From Blastomonas sp. CACIA14H2 (GTDB lineage: Bacteria; Pseudomonadota; Alphaproteobacteria; Sphingomonadales; Sphingomonadaceae): a DNA stretch of 64,000 nucleotides. Location: contig AYSC01000004.1 in assembly GCA_000503195.1 (NCBI GenBank), positions 62,001 through 126,000 on the forward strand, written 5' to 3'. Positions 1 through 6,519 of this stretch are shown here, piece by piece. How positions within the stretch are numbered: the stretch's first letter is position 1; every line of letters starts with the position of its first letter. The notes under the pieces were generated by a model. The model saw only the letters and a list, made by a program, of their open reading frames with translations, was not told where the DNA came from and did no database searches. Both the position numbers and the translations under genes were made by a program.

Positions 1-129
1 GCCTTGCTGATCGCGGGCGAGGTCGAAAGCCTCGCCGAAGGGGCCGAGGAAGCCGCCGAGGCTATCGACAAGGGGCTCGCCAACGCGCTGCTCAACTGCT
101 GGATCGATTTCACGAAAGCCGCTGCATGA
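1..129 (+). CDS. trpD: Anthranilate phosphoribosyltransferase, C-terminal end (partial)
   Basis: Only the last 42 codons are inside the window, reading in frame from base 1 to a TGA. The fragment ends in a helix-like stretch ([19 protein letters not shown]) of the kind that closes TrpD proteins. Its stop codon overlaps the start of trpC by four bases (ATGA), which fits the usual trpD-trpC order in alphaproteobacteria. The assignment rests mainly on the neighbour, because the fragment has no catalytic motif. Confidence 0.7.
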   Translation, partial: ALLIAGEVESLAEGAEEAAEAIDKGLANALLNCWIDFTKAAA

Positions 130-920
130 ACAAGCTGGAAGAGATTTGCGAGGTCAAGCGGCAGGAGGTCGCACGGCGCAAGACCCTGATGTCGCAGGCC
201 GAGCTCGACCGTCGTGCCGCCGCTGCCACCGCCCCGCGCGGATTTGCGCGCGCGCTGCTGGAAAAATCGCGTGAAGGCTTCGGCCTGATCGCCGAGATCA
301 AGCGCGCGAGCCCCTCCAAGGGCCTGATCCGCGCCGATTTCGACCCCGCCGCGCATGCCGCAGACTATCAGGCCGGCGGCGCGGCGTGCCTTTCGGTGCT
401 GACCGACGAGCCCTATTTCCAGGGGCATGACGATTATCTCGTCGCCGCGCGCGCCGCATGCGCCCTGCCCTGCCTGCGCAAGGACTTCATGGTCGATGTC
501 TGGCAAATCGCCGAAAGCCGCGCGCTCGGCGCCGATGCGGTGCTGGTCATCGTCGCCGCGCTCGATGACGCGACCATGGCCGAGATCGAGAGCGCCGCGA
601 TCGACCATGGCATGGACGTGCTGGTCGAGGTGCATGACGAGGCGGAGATGGAGCGCGCGCTCAAGCTCCGCTCGCCGCTGATCGGCATCAACAACCGCGA
701 CCTGCGCAGCTTCGTCACCGATATCGCCACCACCGAGCGGCTGGTCGGCATGATCCCCGAAGGCCGCATCGCGGTGTCCGAAAGCGGCATCAACAGTCAT
801 GCCGACTGCACCCGGCTGAGCGGGCACGGGGTGCGCTGCTTCCTGGTCGGCGAATCGCTGATGCGCCAGCCCGACGTGACGGTCGCCACACGCGCATTGC
901 TCACCGGAGCGGCGGCCTGA
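126..920 (+). CDS. trpC: Indole-3-glycerol phosphate synthase
   Basis: This 264-aa cytosolic TIM-barrel enzyme closes the indole ring of 1-(2-carboxyphenylamino)-1-deoxyribulose 5-phosphate in tryptophan synthesis. Family signatures are clear: [12 protein letters not shown] near residue 60, RKDF before the fourth strand, GINNRDL near residue 185 and VSESGI near residue 220. The length is normal for a monofunctional TrpC, with no fused TrpF. The ATG overlaps the trpD stop (ATGA) and its own stop shares one base with the moaC start (TGATG), so the run is probably translationally coupled. Confidence 0.96.
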   Translation: MNKLEEICEVKRQEVARRKTLMSQAELDRRAAAATAPRGFARALLEKSREGFGLIAEIKRASPSKGLIRADFDPAAHAADYQAGGAACLSVLTDEPYFQGHDDYLVAARAACALPCLRKDFMVDVWQIAESRALGADAVLVIVAALDDATMAEIESAAIDHGMDVLVEVHDEAEMERALKLRSPLIGINNRDLRSFVTDIATTERLVGMIPEGRIAVSESGINSHADCTRLSGHGVRCFLVGESLMRQPDVTVATRALLTGAAA

Positions 921-1390
921 TGGACAAGCTCACCCATCTCGACGCCACCGGCGCGGCGCGGATGGTCGATGTCTCGGCCAAGGCCGATAGTGTGCGCGAG
1001 GCGGTGGCCGAAGGCGTGATCGCCATGGCTCCCTCGGTGATCGCCGCGATCCGCGCGGGCGACATCAAGAAGGGCGACGTGCTGGGCACTGCGCGCATCG
1101 CGGGCATCATGGCCGCCAAGCAGACCAGCAATCTGATCCCGCTGTGCCACCCGCTGCCGATCGCCAGCGTTTCGGTCGATTTCGACTATGTCGAGACGGG
1201 CGTGCGCGTCGAGACCCGCGTGCGGACCAACGGCAAGACCGGCGTGGAGATGGAGGCGCTGACCGCCGCGAGCGTCGCGCTGCTGACGATCTACGACATG
1301 GCCAAGGCGCTCGACAAGGCGATGGTCATCGGACCCGTGCGGCTGCTCGCCAAGAGCGGCGGCAAGTCGGGCGACTGGACCGCCGGCTGA
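920..1390 (+). CDS. moaC: Cyclic pyranopterin monophosphate synthase
   Basis: This 156-aa MoaC makes cyclic pyranopterin monophosphate from the MoaA product in molybdenum cofactor biosynthesis. The motifs [11 protein letters not shown] and [13 protein letters not shown] and the C-terminal [11 protein letters not shown] are hallmark MoaC sequence, and the length matches the family. It sits between trpC and moeA with one-base TGATG overlaps on both sides, so it is transcribed and probably translated with them. No moaA is visible in the window. Confidence 0.96.
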   Translation: MDKLTHLDATGAARMVDVSAKADSVREAVAEGVIAMAPSVIAAIRAGDIKKGDVLGTARIAGIMAAKQTSNLIPLCHPLPIASVSVDFDYVETGVRVETRVRTNGKTGVEMEALTAASVALLTIYDMAKALDKAMVIGPVRLLAKSGGKSGDWTAG

Positions 1391-2592
1391 TGGCGGGCGG
1401 GCTGATCGCGCTAGAAGAGGCGCGCGACCGCCTGCTTGCGCTTGCTGCACCCCGTCCCGCCGTTTCGATGCCCTTGGTCGATACGACCGGCCTGAGCCTG
1501 GCCGAGCCGCTGGTGTCCCGGCGCAACCAGCCCGCCGCCGATCTGTCCGCGATGGACGGCTATGCCGTGCGCAGCGCGGACCTGCCCGGCCCATGGCGCG
1601 TGATCGGCGAAAGCGCGGCGGGACGGCCCTTTTCAGGCATGATCGGTCCGGGCGAGGCCGCGCGCATTTCCACCGGCGCAATGATCCCCGACGGCGCCGA
1701 CTGCGTGGTGGTGCAGGAGGATGTCGCGCGCGACGGCGACCGGCTGACGCTGACCGGAGACGGACCCGGCGCCCCCGGCGCGCATATCCGCCGCGCAGGG
1801 CATGATTTCGCGACCGGAGCGCTGCTCGCCGACGCCGGCGCGATCATTGATGCGCGGCTGATCGCGCTCGCGGCGATGGCGGGGCATGGCGCGCTCAGCG
1901 TGTTTCCCCGCCCGCGCATCGCGATCCTGAGCACCGGCGACGAGCTGGTGCCGCCGGGCCAACCGCTCCCCTCGCCCGCGCATATCCCGGCGAGCAATGG
2001 CGTGATGCTCGCTGCGCTGCTGTCGCCCCTGCCCTGCGATCTGATCGTTCCGCCGCTGCTGCCCGATGACCGCGCGACGATCGCGGCCGCGCTGCAAGAG
2101 CATAGCCAGGCCGATATCATCGTCACCACCGGCGGCGCATCGGTGGGCGATCACGATCTCATCCAGCCCGCGCTCACCGATGGCGGCGGCACGGTCGATT
2201 TCTGGCGGATCGCAATGCGGCCGGGCAAGCCGGTGATGGTAGGCAAGCTGGGCGATGCCATCGTGCTCGGGCTGCCGGGCAATCCGGTGTCGGCCTATGT
2301 CACCGCGACGCTGCTGCTGCTGCCGCTGGTGCGCCAGATGCTGGGATATCAGGCGCTTGTGCCGGTGATCTCGCAAGCGATCGCAGGCGATCCCTTCCCC
2401 GCCAACGGCCCACGCCAGGATTTCGTGCGTGCGCGCTGGCACGACGGGCAGCTGGTAAGCCTCGGCAACCAGGACAGCGGCGCGCTGCTCGCGCTGCACC
2501 GGGCCGATGCGCTGGTGGTGCGCCCCGCGCATGCAGCCGCCGTCCAACCGGGCGAGCAGATCGACTATATCGCGCTTGCGCAACCGACTTGA
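1390..2592 (+). CDS. moeA: Molybdopterin molybdotransferase
   Basis: This 400-aa MoeA inserts molybdate into adenylylated molybdopterin. SAMDGYAV near residue 55, ISTGAMIPDGADCVV near residue 95, STGDEL near residue 180, TTGGASVGDHD near residue 245 and LPGNPVSAY near residue 300 are all present. The frame is open further upstream, but the ATG at 1390 overlaps the moaC stop (TGATG) and begins a normal MoeA N-terminus, so it is chosen. The stop codon lies inside TTGACA (2589-2594), a possible minus-35 element for lexA. Confidence 0.95.
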   Translation: MAGGLIALEEARDRLLALAAPRPAVSMPLVDTTGLSLAEPLVSRRNQPAADLSAMDGYAVRSADLPGPWRVIGESAAGRPFSGMIGPGEAARISTGAMIPDGADCVVVQEDVARDGDRLTLTGDGPGAPGAHIRRAGHDFATGALLADAGAIIDARLIALAAMAGHGALSVFPRPRIAILSTGDELVPPGQPLPSPAHIPASNGVMLAALLSPLPCDLIVPPLLPDDRATIAAALQEHSQADIIVTTGGASVGDHDLIQPALTDGGGTVDFWRIAMRPGKPVMVGKLGDAIVLGLPGNPVSAYVTATLLLLPLVRQMLGYQALVPVISQAIAGDPFPANGPRQDFVRARWHDGQLVSLGNQDSGALLALHRADALVVRPAHAAAVQPGEQIDYIALAQPT

Positions 2593-2618
2593 CACAAGGT
2601 CTTGACCTGACCGTCTTT

Positions 2619-2644
2619 GTTTCGTAATTGTTCCGTATTCGTTC
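2619..2644 (+). promoter_or_regulatory. LexA operator (SOS box), tandem half-sites
   Basis: GTTC at 2630-2633 and GTTC at 2641-2644 are separated by exactly seven bases, matching the alphaproteobacterial SOS box GTTC-N7-GTTC. A third, degenerate half-site (GTTT, 2619-2622) lies seven bases upstream, giving three half-sites at 11-bp intervals. The site is 35 bp before the lexA start and supports negative autoregulation. TTGACC (2602-2607) could be the minus-35 element. Confidence 0.85.
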
Positions 2645-2678
2645 GAACGCAGGTTCGGCGCAGAAAGGAACATCGGCG

Positions 2679-3401
2679 ATGCTGACCCGCAAGCAACATG
2701 ACCTGATCCGCTTCATCCAGGAACGGCTGGAGGCCGATGGCGTCTCGCCGTCGTTCGAGGAAATGAAGGAAGCGCTCGATCTCAAGTCCAAGTCGGGCGT
2801 GCACCGGCTGGTGAGCGCGCTCGAGGAACGCGGCTTCATCCGCCGCCTGCCCAACCGCGCGCGCGCACTCGAAATCCTGAAATTGCCCGAGGCGAGCGTG
2901 AAGCCGCGCGAGAAGGAATTGGCCGCCGCTGCCGCCGCGCGCGCCGATGCTGCGCGGAGCAATATCGTCAGCATGGACGCGGTGCGCAAGGCGGTGTTGC
3001 CCGAACCGGCGAACAGCAATGTGCTCGAGATCCCGCTGCACGGCCGCATCGCCGCCGGTGCGCCGATCGAGGCTTTCGAGGGCACCGAGATCCTTCCCGT
3101 GCCCGCCGCTTTGCTCGGTGCAGGCGAGCATTATGCGCTCGAAGTCTCGGGGGACTCGATGGTCGAGGCGGGCATTCTCGACGGCGATTTCGCGCTGATC
3201 AAGCGCACCGAAACCGCGCGCGACGGCGAGATCGTGGTCGCGCTGGTGCGCGGCGAGGAGGCAACGCTCAAATATCTGCGCCGCGAGAACGGCCGCATCC
3301 GGCTCGATCCCGCCAATGCGTCCTATGCGCCGCAGTACTACGCGCCGCACGAGGTACAGGTGCAGGGCAAGCTGGCGGGCCTGCTGCGCCGCTATCACTG
3401 A
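2679..3401 (+). CDS. lexA: SOS transcriptional repressor LexA
   Basis: This 240-aa repressor controls the SOS response and is inactivated by RecA-stimulated self-cleavage. An N-terminal winged helix-turn-helix (residues 1-65) is followed by a linker and an S24 peptidase domain. The Ala126-Gly127 scissile bond, Ser160 in SGDSM and Lys198 in EEATLKYL are all present. The frame is open upstream from 2628, but the ATG at 2679 gives the canonical MLTRKQHDL start after an AAAGGA ribosome site and lies downstream of the SOS box. Confidence 0.97.
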   Translation: MLTRKQHDLIRFIQERLEADGVSPSFEEMKEALDLKSKSGVHRLVSALEERGFIRRLPNRARALEILKLPEASVKPREKELAAAAAARADAARSNIVSMDAVRKAVLPEPANSNVLEIPLHGRIAAGAPIEAFEGTEILPVPAALLGAGEHYALEVSGDSMVEAGILDGDFALIKRTETARDGEIVVALVRGEEATLKYLRRENGRIRLDPANASYAPQYYAPHEVQVQGKLAGLLRRYH

Positions 3402-3411
3402 TGCCGAGCGC

Positions 3412-3433
3412 GGGTCCGGCGCGCGCCGGGCCC
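3412..3433. terminator. GC-rich inverted repeat between convergent genes
   Basis: The arms CCGGCGC and GCGCCGG are flanked by GGG and CCC, forming a GC-rich hairpin 11 bp after the lexA stop. There is no T-tract. It could terminate lexA and the convergent photolyase-like gene, but it could also be a by-product of GC-rich sequence. Confidence 0.35.
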
Positions 3434-3469
3434 GTGTGGAATGGGCGGGCCGCTCCCCACACAAGCTGC

Positions 3470-4666
3470 TCAGATGCGGGTCAGCCCCATATCCTCGAGC
3501 AGCCGCCCCATATGCTGCTTGAATGGGAAGAAGCCCTTGCGCGCGTGCGGCCAGAACGTCTCGTCCCAGTCGCGGCGGACCTGGACGAGTTCGATCCCTT
3601 CGCCCTGGAGTGCCCTGGCGATGTCCGCCAGCCGCGCCGCTACCGGGCCGACCGGCGCATAAGGCGTAATGACCCGGCTGACACCGGCGGCGCGTGCCGC
3701 CTGCGCGACCGCCCCGGCGTCCAGCCCATCGACCTGCTTCACCGGCCCGGCACTCATCTCGCCGAGCAGAGCGGCCATGTCGCGGGCCGCCTCGGCGACG
3801 AAGCCGCGTGCCCTGTCGCCCCAGAGCAAAGCGGGATCGGCAGCGATGCAAATGCCCCGGATATCGGCTCCGCGCCAGAGCGCCGCATCGGGCGCCATGT
3901 CCTCGCTGGTTACCAGCAGCAGCGCCGGAGCGCCCTGGGCGGATCCCGCTTGCGGCAGCGGTGACGCGGCTGGCACCGGCGATTCGGTCAGCGGCTCGGC
4001 CGTCCTTGCCAGTCCCTTGGGCGCAAACCGCCCGCCGGTATGGCGCGCGATATTGTCGGCGGTGGCGAGATAGGTCTTGCCCGCGGTCTGCAGGCCCGCA
4101 ACCCAGCGCCAGGACAATGTGTTGCTCGCCGCATCGGCATCGATCAGATGGCGCAGGAAGAAATCCGCGCCCAGCGTCCAGGGCAGCCGCAGCGTGAAGA
4201 TCCAGATCGAGGCGAACCACATGCGCGCGTGGTTGTGCAGGTACCCGGTCTCGACCAGCTCGCGCGCCCAGTCATCGAAGCCCTCGATGCCGGTGCGCCC
4301 CTCCTCCGCCTGTTCGAGTGCGCGGACATTGCGCAAGCGCTCACGCTGCACATCGCGCTCCTCGACGAAGCGGGTCCAGATGCCGGGCCGCATCTCGAGC
4401 CAGCCCTTCCAATAGGTGCGCCAGAGCACTTCCTGCACATATTTCTCTGCCGCCGCGAGCGAATGCTGCTCGAGCACCGCCGCGCAGACCTCCTGCTCGT
4501 TTAGCAGGCGATAGCGCAGCCAGGGCGAGAGCCGCGACACCGCGCTCGGCCGGTCGGGGCCAAGATCGCTGTTGCGCCCTTCGGCATAGGCGCGGCCAGC
4601 ATGCGGCACGAACGCGTGCAGTCGCGCAAGGCCAGCGGCGCGCGTCGGTTCGAACAGTCCATTCAT
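3470..4666 (-). CDS. Photolyase/cryptochrome-like flavoprotein with permuted domain order
   Basis: A 398-aa protein. Residues 1-235 match the helical FAD-binding half of photolyases: FxPTR at the N-terminus, AEKYVQEVLWRTYWKGWLE near residue 90, HNHARMWFASIW near 155 and WRWVAGLQTAGKTYLA near 188. Residues 247-398 read like the alpha/beta antenna domain that normally precedes it, starting at a hydrophobic strand (ALLLV) and ending in FFPFKQHMGRLLEDM, which resembles the E. coli PhrB segment VFTPFKNAWLKRL. The domain order is therefore apparently reversed. The start ATG overlaps the stop of the upstream DCC gene (ATGA). Repair, signalling or another flavin role cannot be told apart from sequence. 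Confidence 0.8.
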   Translation of the reverse strand: MNGLFEPTRAAGLARLHAFVPHAGRAYAEGRNSDLGPDRPSAVSRLSPWLRYRLLNEQEVCAAVLEQHSLAAAEKYVQEVLWRTYWKGWLEMRPGIWTRFVEERDVQRERLRNVRALEQAEEGRTGIEGFDDWARELVETGYLHNHARMWFASIWIFTLRLPWTLGADFFLRHLIDADAASNTLSWRWVAGLQTAGKTYLATADNIARHTGGRFAPKGLARTAEPLTESPVPAASPLPQAGSAQGAPALLLVTSEDMAPDAALWRGADIRGICIAADPALLWGDRARGFVAEAARDMAALLGEMSAGPVKQVDGLDAGAVAQAARAAGVSRVITPYAPVGPVAARLADIARALQGEGIELVQVRRDWDETFWPHARKGFFPFKQHMGRLLEDMGLTRI

Positions 4667-5025
4667 GCCCGGCGCTCCCGGAAAAGGCCTTGCAGACGTG
4701 GTCTGATCCTGAGGAAACGCAGATAGGCCCGTTCGAGCAGCGCCAGCACCGGCTTCCAGCGCGCGATGAGGCCGAGCGGTCGCAGCAACGGAACGGCGCG
4801 CCACATCGCCGCAAAGGCCGCCGCGCCCGAGAGCATCACGCCCTTCTCGCGCGCATGGAAACGTTCGAGCAGCGCCTTGCGGTCGATCGGGCAAGAGCCG
4901 CCCGGCGTCGATACGTCGATAAAGTCGATCGCCCCGCGCCGGTCGAGCCGCCGCATGAGCGCGATCTCTCGGGTGCAGAGCGGGCACGCGCCATCGTACC
5001 AGACTTCCAGCTTGTTCCCGTCCAC
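4663..5025 (-). CDS. DCC-family thiol-disulfide oxidoreductase-like protein (DUF393)
   Basis: A small protein with the DUF393 signature WYDGACPLCTREI, which contains the CxxC pair (Cys14, Cys17 from the chosen start), followed by RRGAIDFIDV and a basic C-terminal helix. DUF393 proteins are predicted thioredoxin-fold redox proteins of unknown substrate. The start is uncertain. GTG at 5025 follows GGGGTGG and gives 120 aa, which fits the family; GTG at 5034 and ATGs at 5112 and 5154 are alternatives. The stop overlaps the photolyase-like start (ATGA), so the two are probably co-translated. Confidence 0.8.
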   Translation of the reverse strand: MDGNKLEVWYDGACPLCTREIALMRRLDRRGAIDFIDVSTPGGSCPIDRKALLERFHAREKGVMLSGAAAFAAMWRAVPLLRPLGLIARWKPVLALLERAYLRFLRIRPRLQGLFRERRA

Positions 5026-5185
5026 GCGCGCCACCCCGTTTTGGTTCGTCTTTGGTCCAGGTAGATACGCGCTGAGCTGTCGCAACGGATGCGCACTCGC
5101 AAATGGGGCCATATCCGGCACCCACCGATCCCGATTAATGGGATATTTTCCCAACAGTCAGCATCCGTTCATGTCGAGGGAGCCC

Positions 5186-5204
5186 GTCAAATACGCTATT
5201 TCGC
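5186..5204. promoter_or_regulatory. Candidate operator, imperfect palindrome (copy A)
   Basis: GTCAAAT-N5-ATTTCGC lies about 105 bp upstream of the first microprotein start. It agrees at 14 of 19 positions with GTGAAAT-N5-ATTTCAC at 6490-6508, upstream of the VIT gene. A shared regulator is inferred, not shown. Confidence 0.3.
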
Positions 5205-5228
5205 TGTAATTGCTGCCCTTTTTCGGTT

Positions 5229-5244
5229 TGGCACGGCCTGTGCA
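5229..5244 (+). promoter_or_regulatory. Sigma-54-like promoter (-24/-12)
   Basis: TGGCACG-GCCT-GTGCA has the invariant GG (5230-5231) and GC (5242-5243) at the correct 10-bp spacing and differs from the TGGCACG-N4-TTGCA consensus at one position. It would start transcription near 5255, about 53 bases before the first microprotein. No enhancer-binding regulator gene lies nearby, and one match in GC-rich DNA can be chance. Confidence 0.5.
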
Positions 5245-5245
5245 G

Positions 5246-5290
5246 TGTATCTGGCATCTCCGGACGAACGGTTCGGAAACACCAGATACA
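5246..5290. repeat. Perfect 9-bp inverted repeat upstream of microprotein 1
   Basis: TGTATCTGG (5246-5254) and CCAGATACA (5282-5290) are exact inverted copies. A smaller hairpin (CGAA-cgg-TTCG, 5265-5275) sits between them. The element lies between the sigma-54-like minus-12 box and the first ribosome site, so it could be a protein-binding site or an RNA leader structure. Confidence 0.5.
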
Positions 5291-5307
5291 AACGAAAGGA
5301 CACCATC

Positions 5308-5415
5308 ATGACCCTCTTCTCGAACGCCCAGAGCCAGATCGCCGCCGTCGCCCTCGCGATCCTGACCTCCAGCCTGTTCATCGCCGCCAGTGTCGTTCCC
5401 GGCGTCGTCGCCTGA
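5308..5415 (+). CDS. Hydrophobic microprotein 1 (35 aa), unknown function
   Basis: A 35-aa ORF starting MTLFSNAQSQIAAVALAILT and ending SVVPGVVA, preceded by a good ribosome site (AAAGGA, 5295-5300). Residues 9-35 form one hydrophobic helix. It shares the pattern IA..A.A.......IA.S..PG.(I/V)V with the next two ORFs, so the three are tandem paralogues. It is encoded downstream of the sigma-54-like promoter and the inverted repeat. No family was recognised; an inner-membrane or secreted peptide is inferred from hydrophobicity alone. Confidence 0.6.
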   Translation: MTLFSNAQSQIAAVALAILTSSLFIAASVVPGVVA

Positions 5416-5458
5416 TCGGCAGCCTGCACCTCAAACCGAAATCGAAAGGACCTTCCCC

Positions 5459-5542
5459 ATGAACATTCTCGCAACCGCTCTCGCCACCATCTGCTCGGTC
5501 ATCCTCGTCGCCACCAGCGTCGGCCCCGGCATCATCGTCTGA
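5459..5542 (+). CDS. Hydrophobic microprotein 2 (27 aa), unknown function
   Basis: A 27-aa ORF (MNILATALATICSVILVATS followed by VGPGIIV) with its own ribosome site, GAAAGGA (5444-5450), eight bases before the ATG. It is nearly all hydrophobic and ends in the GPG-I-I-V motif shared with microprotein 3. It contains a single Cys near the middle that its neighbours lack. The 43-base gap to microprotein 1 and the repeated ribosome-site-plus-ORF layout suggest duplication within one transcript. Function is not recognised. Confidence 0.6.
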   Translation: MNILATALATICSVILVATSVGPGIIV

Positions 5543-5583
5543 ACGACACCGCTCCAGCCAGCGTCCACACAGGAACCACCATC

Positions 5584-5667
5584 ATGAACGTCATCGCCAC
5601 CGCTCTCGCCGCCATCTCGTCGGTCGTCTTCATCGCCGCCAGCATCGGCCCTGGCTTCATCGTCTGA
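5584..5667 (+). CDS. Hydrophobic microprotein 3 (27 aa), unknown function
   Basis: A 27-aa ORF (MNVIATALAAISSVVFIAAS followed by IGPGFIV) preceded by AGGAAC. It is collinear with microprotein 2: the M-N start, ATALA, S-V, A-S, GPG and I-V positions are conserved, which argues for selection on the protein. It converges on the VIT gene, whose stop codon is 16 bases away. Function is not recognised; a single membrane-spanning peptide is likely. Confidence 0.6.
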   Translation: MNVIATALAAISSVVFIAASIGPGFIV

Positions 5668-5683
5668 CCGACCTGAGGCCCGA

Positions 5684-6385
5684 TTACACCGCAGCGCCGA
5701 CCAGCCTGCCAATCCCCGCCGTCAGCGCCATGGCCAGCGCACCCCAGAAGACGACGCGGATCACGGGACGTGCCACCGGAGCACCCCCGGCCCGGGCGCT
5801 GATCGCGCCCAGCAGCGCGAGGAACAGGATTGATCCTGCCGCCTCGCCGACCACCATCGACCCCATCGGCAGCAGACCCGCGAGCAACAGCGGCAGCAGC
5901 GCGCCGACCGTGAAGGTCAGCGCCGAGGCCAGAGCCGCCTGAAGCGGCTTCGCGGCGGTCAGGTCGTTGATATGCAGCTCGTCGCGCGCATGGCTGCCCA
6001 GCGCATCATGCGCCATCATCTGCGCCGCGACCAGATCCGCCGTCGCCGGATCGACCCCGCGCCCGACATAGATCGCCGCCAGCTCGGCGCGTTCGAACTC
6101 CGGATCGTCGACCAGTTCCGCCCGCTCGCGCGCCAGGTCCGCCGCCTCGGTATCCGACTGGCTGCTGACCGAGACATATTCGCCCGCCGCCATCGACATC
6201 GCGCCCGCGACCAGCCCCGCCGCGCCCGCGACCAGCAGCGCCTGCCGGTCCGCGCCCGAGGCCGTGACGCCGAGGATCAGGCTGGCGGTCGAGACGATCC
6301 CGTCATTCGCCCCCAGCACGGCGGCGCGCAGCCAGCCAATCCGTGCGATCTGGTGGCTTTCGGCATGCATCGGTACTCTTGGCAT
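5684..6385 (-). CDS. VIT1/CCC1-family Fe2+/Mn2+ transporter
   Basis: A 233-aa VIT-family membrane protein. It has the conserved first helix RAAVLGANDGIVSTASLILG, AGAMSMAAGEYVSVSSQ in helix 2, a hydrophilic metal-binding segment (residues 85-145) and three C-terminal hydrophobic helices. Family members move ferrous iron or manganese out of the cytosol. The ATG at 6385 follows GGGGAAAG and is preferred over the ATG at 6448. Large inverted repeats lie upstream, between it and the efflux operon. Confidence 0.88.
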   Translation of the reverse strand: MPRVPMHAESHQIARIGWLRAAVLGANDGIVSTASLILGVTASGADRQALLVAGAAGLVAGAMSMAAGEYVSVSSQSDTEAADLARERAELVDDPEFERAELAAIYVGRGVDPATADLVAAQMMAHDALGSHARDELHINDLTAAKPLQAALASALTFTVGALLPLLLAGLLPMGSMVVGEAAGSILFLALLGAISARAGGAPVARPVIRVVFWGALAMALTAGIGRLVGAAV

Positions 6386-6426
6386 GGTCTTTCCCCTGTG
6401 CGTGCCGCTGCGGCACCATTGCTTAA

Positions 6427-6457
6427 ACCCAGCCTTTGATGGAATCAAAAGCTGGGT
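6427..6457. terminator. Long inverted repeat between efflux operon and VIT gene
   Basis: ACCCAGC-c-TTTGAT-gga-ATCAAA-a-GCTGGGT forms a 13-bp stem with one mismatch. It could terminate the minus-strand efflux operon ending at 6520. It also lies 42 bp upstream of the VIT start, so an operator role is possible. The T-run after the stem is weak. Confidence 0.45.
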
Positions 6458-6475
6458 CTAACTTTCTGTTTTACC

Positions 6476-6518
6476 GTGATTTCCGAGCCGTGAAATATTC
6501 CATTTCACTCGAAATCAC
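6476..6518. repeat. Nested inverted repeat downstream of the efflux operon
   Basis: Outer arms GTGATTTC (6476-6483) and GAAATCAC (6511-6518) enclose inner arms GTGAAAT (6490-6496) and ATTTCAC (6502-6508). All are exact, and the element begins two bases after the outer-membrane channel gene. It could be a transcript-end structure. The inner palindrome also resembles the site at 5186-5204. Confidence 0.5.
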
Positions 6519-6519
6519 T

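Noticed and set aside
3470-5125. A longer 551-aa version of the photolyase-like protein
   Set aside because: The extra N-terminus is the out-of-frame shadow of the DCC gene; the ATG at 4666 overlapping the DCC stop is the natural start.
5089-5415. A 108-aa version of microprotein 1 starting at 5089
   Set aside because: The extension crosses the promoter and inverted repeat; AAAGGA precedes the ATG at 5308, and the shorter form matches its paralogues.
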